Shown one piece after another: positions 1 through 11,609 of a DNA stretch of 64,000 bases; within the stretch, counting starts at the first letter, position 1; the number at the start of each line of letters is the position of its first letter. The stretch is from Pomphorhynchus laevis (lineage: Eukaryota > Acanthocephala > Palaeacanthocephala > Echinorhynchida > Pomphorhynchidae). The stretch covers positions 372,001 through 436,000 of the forward strand of contig WNNJ02002785.1 of the NCBI GenBank assembly GCA_012934845.2, in the 5' to 3' direction. The notes under the pieces were generated by a model that saw only the letters and a program-made list of their open reading frames with translations, was not told the DNA's origin and made no database searches. The position numbers and the translations under genes are program-made.

Positions 1-345
1 TTTAATAATATTTTGTTGATTTTTTTATTTCAAAATTTTATAAATTTAAATTATATAAAATATTAAATGATTATTTACAATTTATTATTTATAATTATTT
101 ATCTTTATTTTTAATTTATATAGTATAAAATGTGTAGACTCAGTTATCTAATCTGATTTCTTCTACTGGAAAGGTATTATTGATCGGTGGACTTTGTTTC
201 CCCGGTAATATAACAACCTGTCAAAAATACTGAAACTATGTATTCTTGATACGACCTTTAATTTCTGCTAATTTTTTAAAAAGTTTGATGATTTTTTTCT
301 TTTTCTTATAATGTAGAGTCAACCAAGTATATTAAAATATTAAAT
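1..345 (+). repeat. 3' part of dispersed AT-rich repeat (family D)
   Basis: This stretch repeats the downstream half of a family found many times in the window. Landmarks are TAGACTCAGTTATCTAATC, GGTGGACTTTGTTTCCC, CGGTAATATAACAACC and TTTCTGCTAATTTT, followed by a GTTTGATGA stretch. Similar strings occur at 28180-28640, 29800-29950 and 31990-32130. No gene is visible. The family is described with its fuller copies at 16240 and 27225. Confidence 0.6.
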
Positions 346-424
346 TTACACTACACAAATCAACAAATTATTATTAAAATTTTTTTTAAACTATTTGCTT
401 TGTATAAAAGTATTGTATACAAAA

Positions 425-960
425 TAATCAAATTTCATGAGGAAATACGTCATTATCGCGTATTTGGCACCACTGGTATGCTGGGTCGATGAATAGATAC
501 CGAAATATGATAACACAGCAGTTCCTTCTGATGACCTCTATCCTTATTCCTATACATCGCCTGCGATTTATTATTCAATTCATAAAAATTGACATTTATT
601 TGAAATTTCAATTTTAAATTTAAATTGATATAAATATAAATTGTATAAAATTCTCTATAATTATTCATCTTTGGTTATTTATTTTATTCATCATTTTTTT
701 ATTTATATTTAGTATAAAATACGTTGACTCAGTTATCTGATCTGATTTGTTCTATTGATCTGATTTGTTCTACTGATCTGAATTGGAATGAACCGCTGGA
801 TCTTTTTAATAATGAAAAGATTTTTTTAAAATCAAATCAAAAATTTTAATTTTTTTTAATCATTATAAAATCTTCATAATTATTTATAATTTCTAGTTAT
901 TTATCTTTATTTTTAATTTAAAAAAGGTAGACTCGGTTATCTGATCGGATTTGATTAAAT
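425..960 (+). repeat. Family D copy plus partial second copy
   Basis: A fairly complete copy of family D. It starts near GAGGAAATACGTC, carries the hammerhead-like module at 470-550, then an AT-rich body and the CTCAGTTATCTGATC landmark near 729. A second partial copy of the tail follows at about 860-960. A 71-aa minus-strand reading frame across 453-668 lies inside the repeat and is not treated as a gene. Confidence 0.6.
470..550 (+). ncRNA. Hammerhead-like module, family D (diverged copy)
   Basis: GGGTC ends at 487, followed by GATGAA, then GAAA near 501, an AGCAG block, and CTGATGACC from 528. These are the three hammerhead core strands in the order S3 (..GUC), S2 (GAAA), S1 (CUGAUGA). 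Stem pairing is weaker than in the copies at 16271 and 27265, so this copy looks old. Confidence 0.35.
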
Positions 961-3667
961 ATTTTTTCACTCATATTACCGATCAAAAAATATATTTTAT
1001 AACAAAAATGAAATAATATAAAAATAAAATATTATTTGATTTTTAGTCAATATTTTTCATAATTTAAAAACTTTATCATTTGCAAATAATTATGTTTGCA
1101 AATTTATTGATTATTAATTCTGAGTTGTTTTGTCAAGTAAACTAATAAATATGATATGATGTCGAATGAATAACTTTATTCAAGGATCATTGCGAAAACT
1201 TTAATTTTATCTCGATTAAGGCAAAATAGTTAACAAGCTCGAATATTTGATAAGATACTCGTATTAAAAAATATATAATTATTTAATATTGAAATAATTA
1301 TTTAATTAAATAATTAGATAAATAATTAGATATATTAATCTAATATAGATCAGATAATTGTATTAAAACCATCATATTTGCTATTTTATTCGATATAAAA
1401 CTATACATCTAACAATTTTAAAAATTTGTCAATATAATTAATATATAATTGATATTTAAGTTAAGTAATTAGTACATCAACACAGCTCTTCAATTTATTA
1501 TAATATTTGTTTAATTTATAAGCATTCAAAGATAGTTAATCTTGCCTTTGGAAACACATAAATTTCAATTTAATGAAAATCTTAAATTTTAATCTTGAAT
1601 TTGCAAATATTTTTAAATAATTTATATTTTTATTGTATAGTAAAAAAGGTGAAGTATTGTAATTATTACAAAATGACAATATTTTTTCAATCACATCTAT
1701 AACAAATGGTTAGCAACAATTAAATAGAACAAACGGCTATGGCATTCTGAATTTGCCACAAACAATTTGATTTTCGACCAAAACAATTATTTATAAATTA
1801 TTTTACAAAACTAAAGAATATTTGCATGAAATCCAAATAAAGCCAAATCTTAAATAATGCATTTAATATTATAAATGATTATGTGAATTGTCTAAAAATA
1901 CAAATGTTGATAATTAAAATTTGATTTTGCTTGTAGGAATAGCTAGTAATGCTTTTGTTATTGACATGTTTATACGGGTCAACATTAAAATATTGTTAAA
2001 CGTTAATAATTTGAAAGTCATTTTCGCTTATCGAGCATAAATTTAACTTGAAAACAGTTTTGGGCAAATTATTGTAACGTAAAAGCAGTCATAACCAATC
2101 TTTTACGCACTCAATGTTTTAACGATTTTAAATAAAATTGTGTTTGACAAATTTTGTATTTTTATTTCATTAAAAGTCGTTTTATTATGTTCTGTGACTC
2201 GCGGTAATTCAAAACACAAGGAGCGGAATAAATCTAGAAGAAACATTAGATAATTACTTGGTTAACGTTGTCAATCATTAGAGAATCCTTTTAAATGGAG
2301 AATAGGAGAGTAGTTTAGCCGTGTGTTTACTAACTTTTTATACTGCTCATTCCGTTCAAAGTAAAACGTCTGAGCAAAACTGTAAATATATGAAAAGGGT
2401 TTATCGATTTTCTATCGGGAGTAGCATCACTAAGATAAAGCTTTAAACGATGCTTTGTTAATTAAAAATCGATTTTCTTCACTTGATATGGAAGTTTGAA
2501 CGCTCCAAAAGCCTTTTAGTTTCTGCATCAAAGTATAATAAGAACTAACAATATCGTAAAACTTTAAGACGTTTACTCTAATGTCATTACAACAGAGAGA
2601 AGCGTGAATTCCGTAGAGAATTAATCTTGAACTGATAGCGTCGAAACAGCAAGTAAGGAATTTTTATATTTGCATAGGGTGTCTAAATTTTAAAAATGCC
2701 TAAATCGATTTGCTAAATGCTTAATTTATCATTCATATTCTGAAAAAATAAACGAATTTAAAATTTTCTTTATATTTAAGCACAAAGTACATTTAAAATC
2801 AATAAATTTCGATTTTTTAATTTGAATTAATTTAATTTAAATTAAAATTAAATTTTTCAAAATTTACAAGTTGCAAAGTGAACAAAAATGTTAAATGGCA
2901 TTTCAAATTGTATTAAAACAATGACAAAAAATATATATAAAATTAATATTTAAATGGAACTCAATACGTTAAATTAAATGGATAATTAATCTGTAAAAAT
3001 TTTTGTATTCATTTCTTATTGAACCTTATAAAATTACTCGTTAAAAAAGACGTTTTTTAACGATATTAAAACTTTTGAATAAAGAAGTCTACAGACTCTT
3101 TTATAATATTTATTAAGTTTAAAAGAGTTTATAAAACTCTGATATTAAAGTTTCGGAACTTTGAATATAAATGAGATATGACAGGAAGGATTTTTGGTTG
3201 AAATTTAGTTTATTTTTCTACCCTAGGGGGAAAATGAACCAGATAAATAATAATGATTTTTTAATTCATTGGAACCAATAATTCTAGGAGATAGAGAGAG
3301 GAAGAGATCCTAAAATTTTTCAGACAGAAAGGAATATTAAAAGGACAAGTTAAATGTGACTTTTGTTCAATAGACATGCGAGAGATAAAGTGCAATAAAA
3401 AAAAGTGACGGTGCTTCTTTTAAAGTGTTTATGCCTCTTTATGAGGAAAAATATATGCAACTTTGAAGTCTGTCGTCACACATAGGATGACTGGGCATAC
3501 GTAGCGACTTTGAAAATTGCGAGAATAATTCGGTTCTATTTCTTAGTCTAATGAGGGTATATAGGATGCTGCCTGGTGTTTATGCCTCTTTATGTGGAAA
3601 ATATAGTGATTTATTTACGAGTACACCATTGAGTGTCCCAGGGCAGGTGTAACAACAAATAATATTA
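961..3667. other. AT-rich intergenic DNA, no gene recognised
   Basis: I found no coding exon, RNA gene or terminal repeat. The one repeat noticed is a short string, GTTTATGCCTCTTTATG, present near 3427 and again near 3578. Confidence 0.5.
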
Positions 3668-4212
3668 TATATAGGTTAGGGGCGTCTCGGAGTGATACAT
3701 TAGACTGATGGAGCTGATGATCAAAGTCCAGTTTTTTAGCAGCTCATATGAATTTAAAATCAATCGTAGCCAGTTTTGGCTCCTGGACCACAGTTTCAAG
3801 CGATTTTTCGCACTACTAATTTTATAAAAAACGAATTCCTTTCGGAATCATCTGAGAAATTCAGTGCCCTCGTAACCAACGGATACGCATTTGTGCCTTA
3901 TATAAAGAAAAACTAGAAGGTCCACACACGCAACGAGCCAGTAAAAACGCTTTATGCACCTGAGTTTCGTTCAGCATCGTGAGGAATTGATGGTGTCTTT
4001 ACAGTTATTACAAAAGCAGTCGAAACGCACCCTAACCACTTCATCTGACTGACGATTACTGCTGGGTGATTAGGGGCGTCTCGGAGTGATACATTAGACT
4101 GATAGAGCTGATGATCGAAGTCCAGTTCTTTAGCAGCTTATATGAATTTAAAATCAATCGTAGCCAGTTTTGGCTCCTGGACCACAGTTTCAAGCGATTT
4201 TTCGCACTACCA
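3668..4212 (+). repeat. Tandem repeat T394, array A (about 1.4 units)
   Basis: The unit beginning TAGGGGCGTCTCGG at 3677 restarts at 4071, giving a 394-bp period. The second unit is cut off where the T325 array begins. The same family occurs in the opposite orientation at 32985-33945. A hammerhead-like module spans the junction between the two units. The array resembles the small tandem elements with ribozymes known as retrozymes, but that assignment is inference. Confidence 0.75.
4016..4085 (+). ncRNA. Hammerhead-like module, family T394
   Basis: Strand S2 is GCAGTC-GAAAC (4016-4026). Strand S1 is TCTGA-CTGACGA-TT-ACTGC (4044-4062). Strand S3 is GTGATTAGGGGCGTC (4066-4080) followed by TCGGA. 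Stem II pairs GCAGT with ACTGC. Stem III pairs the bases after GAA (ACGC..CCCTAA..CAC) with GTG.TTAGGG..GCGT. Stem I pairs TCTGA with TCGGA. The predicted cleavage triplet is GUC at 4078-4080. All canonical core bases are present, but the strands run S2-S1-S3, the reverse of the usual cyclic order. Activity is not shown. Confidence 0.55.
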
Positions 4213-4347
4213 ATTATATATTATAGTATTGCACGGATGTGCTGAGTATACAACGGTCCAGGATTTCTTACGAAATACCGCATTTATACTAAATGGTGTT
4301 GCTTGATAGACTGGACTTCGATTCACGACTTTCAGTCACCGTGTCAC

Positions 4348-4418
4348 TTCTAGACGACCAATGAGTACCCCGCAACACTTATCAGTAGAATGAAGTACCT
4401 ACTGGCCGTTTCGTTTGC
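4348..4418 (-). ncRNA. Hammerhead-like module, family T325 (inverted copy)
   Basis: On the minus strand: GCAAAC-GAAAC, then a stem III strand, TTCTA-CTGATAA-GTGTTGC, then the second stem III strand ending in GTC and TAGAA. Stem I is TTCTA/TAGAA. Stem II is GCAAAC with GTGTTGC (one bulged G). The core has A instead of the second G in CUGAUGA, so this copy is probably inactive. Confidence 0.45.
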
Positions 4419-4713
4419 CTGTGAGTACTCATTTTCGGGTACTCATTGGTCGTCTAGAAGTGATATCGTAATTTATTGTAGTGAATCGAAGTCCAGTCTA
4501 TCAAGCAACACCATTTAGTATAAATGCCGTATTTCGTAAGAAATCCTAGGACCGTTGTCTACTCAGCACATCCGTGCAATACTATTATACCTGCCGTATC
4601 CATTAAGGATCCAACGAGTGCAGCGACAATTTAGCAACAACCTCTGCCTAGTGTTTAAGGATGGTCCTCACAACAATTCGATCTGGTTAAGAACGTAAGC
4701 CTCAGACAAATAA

Positions 4714-4784
4714 GCAAACGAAACGACCAGTGAGTACTTTATTCTACTTATGAGTGTTGTTGTTCACTCATTGGTCGTCTAGAA
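4714..4784 (+). ncRNA. Hammerhead-like module, family T325
   Basis: GCAAAC-GAAA lies at 4714-4723. Stem III strand ACGACCAGTGAGT (4723-4735) pairs over 13 positions, including G-U pairs, with ACTCATTGGTCGT, which ends in the GTC triplet at 4777-4779. Stem I is TTCTA (4742-4746) with TAGAA (4780-4784). The S1 core reads CTTATGA, one change from CUGAUGA. The strand order is S2-S1-S3, as in T394. Confidence 0.5.
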
Positions 4785-5062
4785 GTGACATGGTTACTAA
4801 AAGTCGTGAATCAAAATCCAGTCTAACAAGCTACATCATTTTGTATAAATGCCGTACTTCGATAGAAATCCTGGACCATTGTATACTCAGCACATCCGTG
4901 CAATACTATTATAACTGTCGCATCCATTAAGGATCCAACGAATGCAGCGACAATTCAGCAACAATTTCTGCCTAGTGCTTAAGGATGGTACGCACATAAA
5001 TTCGATCTGGTTAAGAGAGTAAGTATCAGATAATTAAGCAAAGTCTCGGAAACGCCTTTATT

Positions 5063-7140
5063 TACAAGTGTTGACCACATAAGGCAATGATATCATTTTC
5101 CAACGACAAAAACAGAGTTTTTCCACATTTCTTATTTTTACTCCTTAAAATAATTGCAAAATTTAGAAAGAAATTTCTTGTAGTTCATCATGACTCATCA
5201 CTTTTACTTTTAAATATTTATATTAATATTTAATATTAAGTATTAATATTAATATTTAATATTAAGTATTAATATTAATTAAATATTTTATATTTAAATA
5301 TTAAAATATTTAAAAAATAAATAAAAAATATATAAATATGAAAAATATTACTATTTTATTAATCATTATTTTATTAATTGTTGTCAATTTAAAAGTTTCT
5401 GATAATCACAAATTAAATGATTTGCCTAATTAACATTTCCTAAATGGAAATATATAGAAAATTATGTTTACACAATAATTATAATAAAATAATTAATAAT
5501 TAATTAATAATTATTATATTTATAATTAAATAATTATATCTACAATTAAATATTGCATTTTATATGTTATAATTAATGCAATCCTTTAAGTGTTTTAAAG
5601 CAAAAATTAATTAGTGCACCCTATAATTTATTGTTTTCATCTAAATAAAATCTTATTTTATTGTTTCCACAAGTATCCACTCATTTATAACATTCTCGAA
5701 TTTTAATCAAGATTTAACAATCGTTGCATAAGATTGATAGTTTCCGAGCAAAAAATAACTTGAATGTGTGCGATTTTATTGATCAAATTTTAATTTTCGC
5801 TAAAATTTGAACTACCAAAATTGCAGAAGAACAAAATTATAAATTCGTGACTGTCAACTAATAATTAGATTTCAACTAATTATTATTAACATATTTCATG
5901 CAAATTTCGTATTTTTTAAAGCGTGTAAGAAAACACATGTTATTCTAAAAGCTGTACTACATACCGTTCTTACGAATGAGAAATCATCTTGTTCAGTCTG
6001 TGCTGTGGGACCGGATTGTTCAATCATTCGAAAGAAGGATCGTTTTTTTATTAATCAAAATAAATTCGCGATTCAGTGCATGTGTAGAGTTAGAGAAGAC
6101 TTCAATTGTTTATTTTTATTTCCTCATTTACAACAATAAAGTGAAATAACTAATGGTTTTGCAGTAGCACCACGAACACATACGTAAAATTCTATTTAGT
6201 TATTTAACACAGATTTATATGAGCTTCTTGCAATGTATCAACTGCAAACCAGATTCTTATTTGTTCTGATCCGTAAATGATACGAAATCTGCACCGTTTA
6301 TTTTATCTCCTTCCAAGTAATTTCTCGAGTATTGCTATACTACTAAAGTAACATTACAACTAGCACTCGGCAAATTCACCGTTGTGCTGATAGCGCACTT
6401 TTGCATAGAGAACAGGTATATACAATTGCTGCAATTATTAAATATCAGCTATGAGATAAAATAGAAAATAGACATAGAAGCATATCTTTAGCCGAATCGG
6501 TATGACAATTAAATATATTGAGTACATAAAATAAATGAAATATATATTTCTTATATAACACATAACAGCATGTCGAAAATCGAAAGAAATAATGCTGTAA
6601 ATTAGATTTTGCAAGATATGGATATGTTTTTTTTCTGATGATAATTCTTTGTTATTTAAAGAAGAAACAACATCGACCGTACAAGAGATTAGATAAACTT
6701 TTTATATTCTTGTATAAACATTATATCTTTCGCATAATATCTCATAATTTATAAATTATTATGAATATAATATGGTGTATAAAGTAGAAGAGCTTAATAC
6801 TTTACACATTTACAAAAGAGTAGAACACCAAAATTAGCAAAAATACGGGAACAAATCAGTAAAGTTAGCTGCAATCATTAAACTAAAGATACCATTATTT
6901 TCTTAGTAAAAAGAGACCATTCTTGGTAAAGTGTAAATGGAAAAAAATCAAGAGGAATATTAAAGTAGATTCAATTTTTAATATTTGGTACTGGCATATG
7001 CTCTTTGTAAAATATTCAAGCAGTTTCTTGTAGAGAAGTAATTTGTAAAGTTACATTTGCAAAATATCTAGTAGACACACTTAATGGAAAGATATCTACA
7101 GAGAGGCAAGACATTGTAGGTCAAGACAACGTAGATTAAA
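5063..7140. other. AT-rich intergenic DNA, no gene recognised
   Basis: Low-complexity TA/AATATT runs lie at about 5215-5345 and 5460-5560. No coding exon, tRNA or known repeat boundary was found. Confidence 0.5.
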
Positions 7141-7421
7141 AACATTAATTTAATATTTATGGTTTATTTTGAATAAGTTTATAATGAATGATATTAGGAT
7201 TTCAAAAATAACTTTTATACAGAAAATTACAATTAAAATGTTACCCGGCCCTAATATCATCATTATTCATTAAATATTTTAAATTACAGTTATAAAATCT
7301 TCAGCCATCTGTAGCATAGCCATTTCTAATTGGCCCCAAATGAATTTGCTGCCCGTGTTCTAGACTGTGGAGTGCTGACTGGGACGCGGAGAACGGTTAT
7401 TCATCATGTGATTTGAAGCAT

Positions 7422-7577
7422 TCAGCTCTGTTTATTGGCATTCTCGTTTGATTCGCTTGACTGTTGAGGTTTCTTGTGAATATTGATCGTCGTGGGTTTC
7501 CCATATTTGATCTGCTCGATCTCAGCGTCATTGATACTGCCCTGGCCATCAACATCCAAATTATCATCCATCAACAT
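7422..7577 (-). CDS. EF-hand protein, terminal exon or remnant
   Basis: A minus-strand frame open from about 7605 ends at the stop at 7422-7424. From the first in-frame Met it encodes 51 residues, starting MLMDDNLDVDGQGSINDAE. The loop DVDGQGSINDAE matches the 12-residue EF-hand pattern at positions 1 (D), 3 (D), 5 (Q), 6 (G), 8 (I) and 12 (E), so calcium binding is plausible. The tail is hydrophilic, rich in Q, S, N and K. On the same strand a polyadenylation signal (AATAAA, complement of TTTATT at 7163-7168) follows about 250 bp after the stop. I found no upstream exon. The string TGATATTAGGAT occurs on both sides (about 7189 and 7579), so a retrocopy or pseudogene is possible. The EF loop is clear; the gene structure is not. 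Confidence 0.4.
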   Translation of the reverse strand: MLMDDNLDVDGQGSINDAEIEQIKYGKPTTINIHKKPQQSSESNENANKQS

Positions 7578-7640
7578 AAATGATATTAGGATATAATCAT
7601 TATAATATAATGAATATTATACTACTTAGCAATTTGGATA

Positions 7641-7643
7641 CAG

Positions 7644-7720
<77 letters not shown>
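7641..7720. repeat. (TA)n microsatellite
   Basis: An uninterrupted TA dinucleotide run of roughly 70-75 bp, likely variable in length and prone to assembly error. Confidence 0.95.
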
Positions 7721-7721
<1 letters not shown>

Positions 7722-8829
7722 AATGTGATCTCTGTATGCATATTGATTAAAATGAATTTAGGCTATACACGTAAACAGTATCGATATTTAAAAAATATCA
7801 TGATTTCAACAAACATATAAATACATTTGTGATAGGTGAATTGGTTAGAAATGTTGATATGAATAAAATAGAATTCGGACTCTGTTTGTGTAAATGCAGA
7901 TGTAATCTCGATTGAGGAAAGGCATAAACTGCAATATGCTTCAAGGCATCATCCACCAAGCACCCATTTTTGAGTCACAACACATTTCTGATCCACCACT
8001 CATTCACGGGCCACACCGATTTCAATTCTAAAGCGATAATTGTTTTGTTTTTAAGTTTAAACAAATCCTTTTATGTGCAAAAAACATGAAATTTAAGATA
8101 AATTTAAATGTAAATTAAAGACATAAAGACATACTTTTTTAGCAATGAATAAAATAAATTATCTCATTAACTATAAACATTTTTAAATCACTGCAGGAAT
8201 TACGGTTAGAATTTTTGTCGATACTCAAATTAATAACTAAACAATTTGTTATAAAAAAAGCAAATATCATTACTTTATTTTCTCTTTAGAAAATAAAATA
8301 AAGATTTTTAAAACATTTTGCAAGTGCAAATTTAAATTTTTAATTAAAATCTTAATTCATAAAATATAATGTATAATAAAATATAATATATTTTATAAAA
8401 ATTGCTTACAAATGCAATTTAAATTAAATTAATATCTTTGATATATTTTTTCTTGTAAATGTAATAAAAAATTTCAAAACTTTTTTAGTAATGATTAGAA
8501 AAAAGAATTAAATATGATATCAAAGATGCTCATTGTCCCAAAAATCGATTGAAAATAAACAGCTGGACAATCAAAAATTTTTTGTAAGCAAAATCGAAAA
8601 AGGTAAATTCAAATTTTCAAACACAACTGTGCTCATTATCAGGAATTGTATCAGTAGCTCTGCTCAACTTTGCGCATTTTTATACCATTTCAGGAAAACA
8701 ATAAATAAAGGATTTTATTAAATACAAACACTTTATCATAAATATGGGGATAACATATGGTGAAGATGGAATAATATTTTTATAAAATGTCAATAATCTT
8801 GCATAGATGTCGAAAATTCTTATAGTGAC
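7721..8829. other. AT-rich intergenic DNA, no gene supported
   Basis: A 62-codon plus frame at 8533-8721 has lysine/asparagine-rich composition typical of AT-rich noncoding DNA and no recognisable domain. Nothing else was identified. Confidence 0.4.
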
Positions 8830-10555
8830 AGACAAGGGGATCAGATTCCTCCAGCTTACGACAGTGAGTCGCGTTACGTCTGAACCATACAGTGTCTCTT
8901 ACACCTGACGATCCAGTCGATGCGTACTATTGTGGATAATATCGAGACGAGAAACTTAAGAAACCTTGATCTTTACTCAGGGGAATGTTCTCTAGAAAAG
9001 AAGACTAATCCCGAGATTGCTTAGGTACCCCATAGGCGTACCTGAGCTTTTTAACTTAATGAGAGATGCTAGGCCCGTAAGAAGTCGGATCGCAGCCCGG
9101 AAGAAGTCTACTCGGATTGGATCAAAGTGAAACCTCCTCCTCAGCAGCGTGCCTTCTTCTAACCGCTAGCAAAGTAAGTCATGTGAGGTAGACAGTTGAT
9201 AAAGCGACTGCTCAATACAGGTAGTCTTTATTAGCTACAACTCGTGTAGCAGTAGTATGTCGAGTAGTGAATTTATTTTTGTGCAGTGAAAGGTGAGGGA
9301 TAGTGGCTTATGTATAAGACAAACGTTCCTAGATATGCGAAGTGCTGCATTAATTCAACGACCAATTATTTCGTTGAAGTCACCACTTAACATGTCATAG
9401 TCGCTACCCAATATACGATCGAGGAGGTGACGGTTCTTGCGAATTTCTTCCGGCCGAATATAGATATTGGCTACACTAATGCTTTTACCGTTCCTTCAGA
9501 GTGTTATCGCTTAACAAGATGTGGCTGGACAATAATGATTTTAAAGGAGGGATGATCTTAAATTGCATTTAACTAACGTTTAAAGACTTGAGAATAAGAG
9601 AAGTGAGGTGCGGTTATGCACGGAGTAAAGTGGGAGGTTATATGTTTTGAAATAAACCTAGTAATGTCCTAGAGATACTGAATAGATCTAGTTTCCAGAA
9701 GGACTTTAACGCATGCATCTCGACCAGATAAAGACTAAGGACATAATCACCTCCCGAATTTCACTGAATGATGTTCAGTGAAAACGGTTCGGAATTACTT
9801 TCCAGACAAGGTTGTCACTAGAAGGGACAGCGAACCCATAGTTAGGCCCAGAAGGGAAGGTTGCCTTTCCGGCCTCCGGCTCTAACAGCAGAACCGCTGG
9901 CCACTCCTTGGCTGTAATGGGAATTATCATCATTTCCCACGATCCTTCCAACTGCTCCTTTCTTTTTTATCTTCTTAGGAGATGTGCTGCTCGATGAGGA
10001 GCGTTTGTTTAAATAGATTGCCGGTACTGAATCAGTCGTTGAAGGTTGAAAATAGGCGTCTGTCAAGTGTTTAATCATAGCATGGATCGATTATATTTGC
10101 TCCGCAATTTTTAGTTCGATAAACTTTATAATATTATCAATGGATGGAATTGCGCTGCTTGTAATGGCGTTCACGCCTCTTTGATCGTTGGACGATTTGC
10201 CTGCATTGGAAGAGAATCTTTTCAGGTAGTCTTTTAAAATGAGCACTTTCTAGACAACGCGGGGTGGGAGAGTGAGTAGTTTGAGCAGCGGGGAGCTACT
10301 TTGCAGATATCGGGATAATTCGTATCCGTCGATGAGCTGTAGACGGAGAACTCATCCTGGGGACCTCCAGTATCCCCAGGAATGGTACTGATTGAAGTGG
10401 GAGAACGTCATAATATCTTCAGCGATCAGCGAGAATCTAAGGTTGCAACCCATAATGGGGTTGCTACATGAATTAGGCAGGATTCTCGAGGTATCTAAAT
10501 CTGTGTGTTGCAAATTCAATTGGTAGGGAGGTGTCTTTCCTCCCATTAATCATTC
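8830..10555 (-). mobile_element. LINE remnant with AP-endonuclease piece
   Basis: On the minus strand, about 9490-9360 translates to a stretch containing SVANIYIRPEE and, about 20 residues on, LSGDFNEIIG. This is the AP-like endonuclease signature (..GDFN..) of non-LTR retrotransposons. Downstream on that strand (about 9010-8830) lies a tail that also occurs at 19147-19560 (shared string CTCGGGATTAGTCTTCTT). The reverse transcriptase expected between endonuclease and tail is absent, so the copy has a large internal deletion. Frames at 9842-10078 and 10352-10546 probably belong to its 5' part but show no domain I recognise. The region is richer in GC than its surroundings. Confidence 0.55.
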
Positions 10556-10744
10556 GAATGTCGTGTCCTTAGCCAGATCGGGCGATGAGAAGGAGATCCG
10601 GTAAGTATTTTCACTGTTTTTGAAAAATTCATTAATATTCTATTTGGTGGGTTTTTCTTAATAAATGATCCAAGGAAGAGATTGAAGTGTTCTAAGAATC
10701 AAAAAGAAACATTAGAAAGATTTTTATTATGTTCATAGCTTTCT

Positions 10745-11300
10745 TGATAGAATGGTAGTTCTTCCGAAAATATTGAATTACCAGAAAAATTGGGTGGTGG
10801 CTTTAAGAATGTGTGGTTTATCAGGGGGTGGTTGTTCGCTCAAGAATAGGTCGTGGCTCAGGAATGCTAGTCAGTTCAGAAATGGACGGCGGCTCGGAAA
10901 TAGGTGGCGGCTCAGTTATGTTTGGCGGTTCAAGAATGGGTGGTGATCAAGAATGCGTGTTGGTTTAGGAATGCTAGGTAGCTAGGATATGTGATAGTTT
11001 AGAAATTGGTTGTGCCTTAATAGGAGTTTGTTAATAAATGGACGGTGGCTTAGGAATGCAAGTTAGCTCAGAAATGGCTAGGGGGCTCTAAAATAGGTGG
11101 TTGCACAGGAATTGGTGGTGAACAGGAATGGATGATGACTCGGAAATGAGCGGTTGTACAGGAATGTGGGGTGACTCGCAATGCTAGGTAGCTCATAGTT
11201 ACTCAGAAATAGGTTTTAAATAGGATTTGTTTGTCGCTTAAAAAAAGGTAGTGCCTCATAAATAAGTGGTGGCTCATGAATGGACTGTACCTCAGAAATG
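10745..11300 (+). pseudogene. Decayed glycine-rich hexapeptide repeat (relative of 21988-23670)
   Basis: The plus strand shows about 30 degenerate copies of the 18-bp unit that builds the glycine-rich gene at 21988-23670: GGAATGGGTGGTGGCTCA-like strings such as GGCTCAGGAATG, GGCGGCTCGG, AAGAATGGGTGGTG and GGTAGCTCATAG. Many substitutions and small length changes break every frame. No signal peptide or chitin-binding domain was found on either side. It is best read as a relic of a paralogous gene or of a duplicated repeat segment. Confidence 0.65.
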
Positions 11301-11594
11301 CGCTCCATGTTAAGTCAAACGATTCAAGACTTGCTCGGTGATATCGACAACGAGAGAGTGCATAAGTTCCGTAACAAAGGCCATATTCCCATCAAAGTGA
11401 TGGCAAATTGTAAGACACCGAACGTGATATATGTAGGAACATGCACACTTTGTTTAAAACCGTATGCTAACCATACACCGCTATCGCTCTCACTAAGACT
11501 AAATACACGCCAGACGTATATTCAAATACTGAATCCACTTGATGGAGCAGTGGATCATAGCATTGAGCATGTAAGCAATGAGGATACAATGTAG
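11301..11594 (+). mobile_element. Possible Penelope-like GIY-YIG endonuclease fragment
   Basis: The frame ending at 11594 contains CKTPNVIYVGTCTLCLKPY followed by T...L..RLN.R...I and later DHSIEHV. The spacing C-x-T-x-NVIY-x3-C-x2-C-x3-Y-x3-T-x3-L-x2-RLN resembles the C-terminal GIY-YIG endonuclease of Penelope-like retroelements, although the second half of the GIY-YIG core is poorly conserved (YAN instead of YVG). It sits directly after the decayed glycine repeat and before other Penelope-like and LINE fragments. It is probably a fossil; the match is by eye. Confidence 0.4.
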
Positions 11595-11609
11595 TATTCC
11601 ATTTTAAAA

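Larger units (their letters stand above)
4213..5062 (+). repeat. Tandem repeat T325 with an inverted leading copy
   Basis: Two direct units share the start ACTCATTGGTCGTCTAGAAG at 4441 and 4766, a 325-bp period; the second is truncated near 5060. The preceding part (about 4222-4440) is an inverted copy of the following unit, so 4222-4590 forms a large palindrome. T325 also shares short strings with T394 (CGAAGTCCAG and CCT(A)GGACC), which suggests distant kinship. Confidence 0.75.

Noticed and set aside
3700-3830. CTGATGATCAAAG in T394 taken as a hammerhead core strand
   Set aside because: No GAAA strand pairs with its flank; the real core strand of this family is CTGACGA at 4049, with matching stems.
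8533-8721. A 62-codon plus-strand frame as a gene
   Set aside because: Short, no domain, no promoter or polyadenylation context, and a composition expected of AT-rich noncoding DNA.
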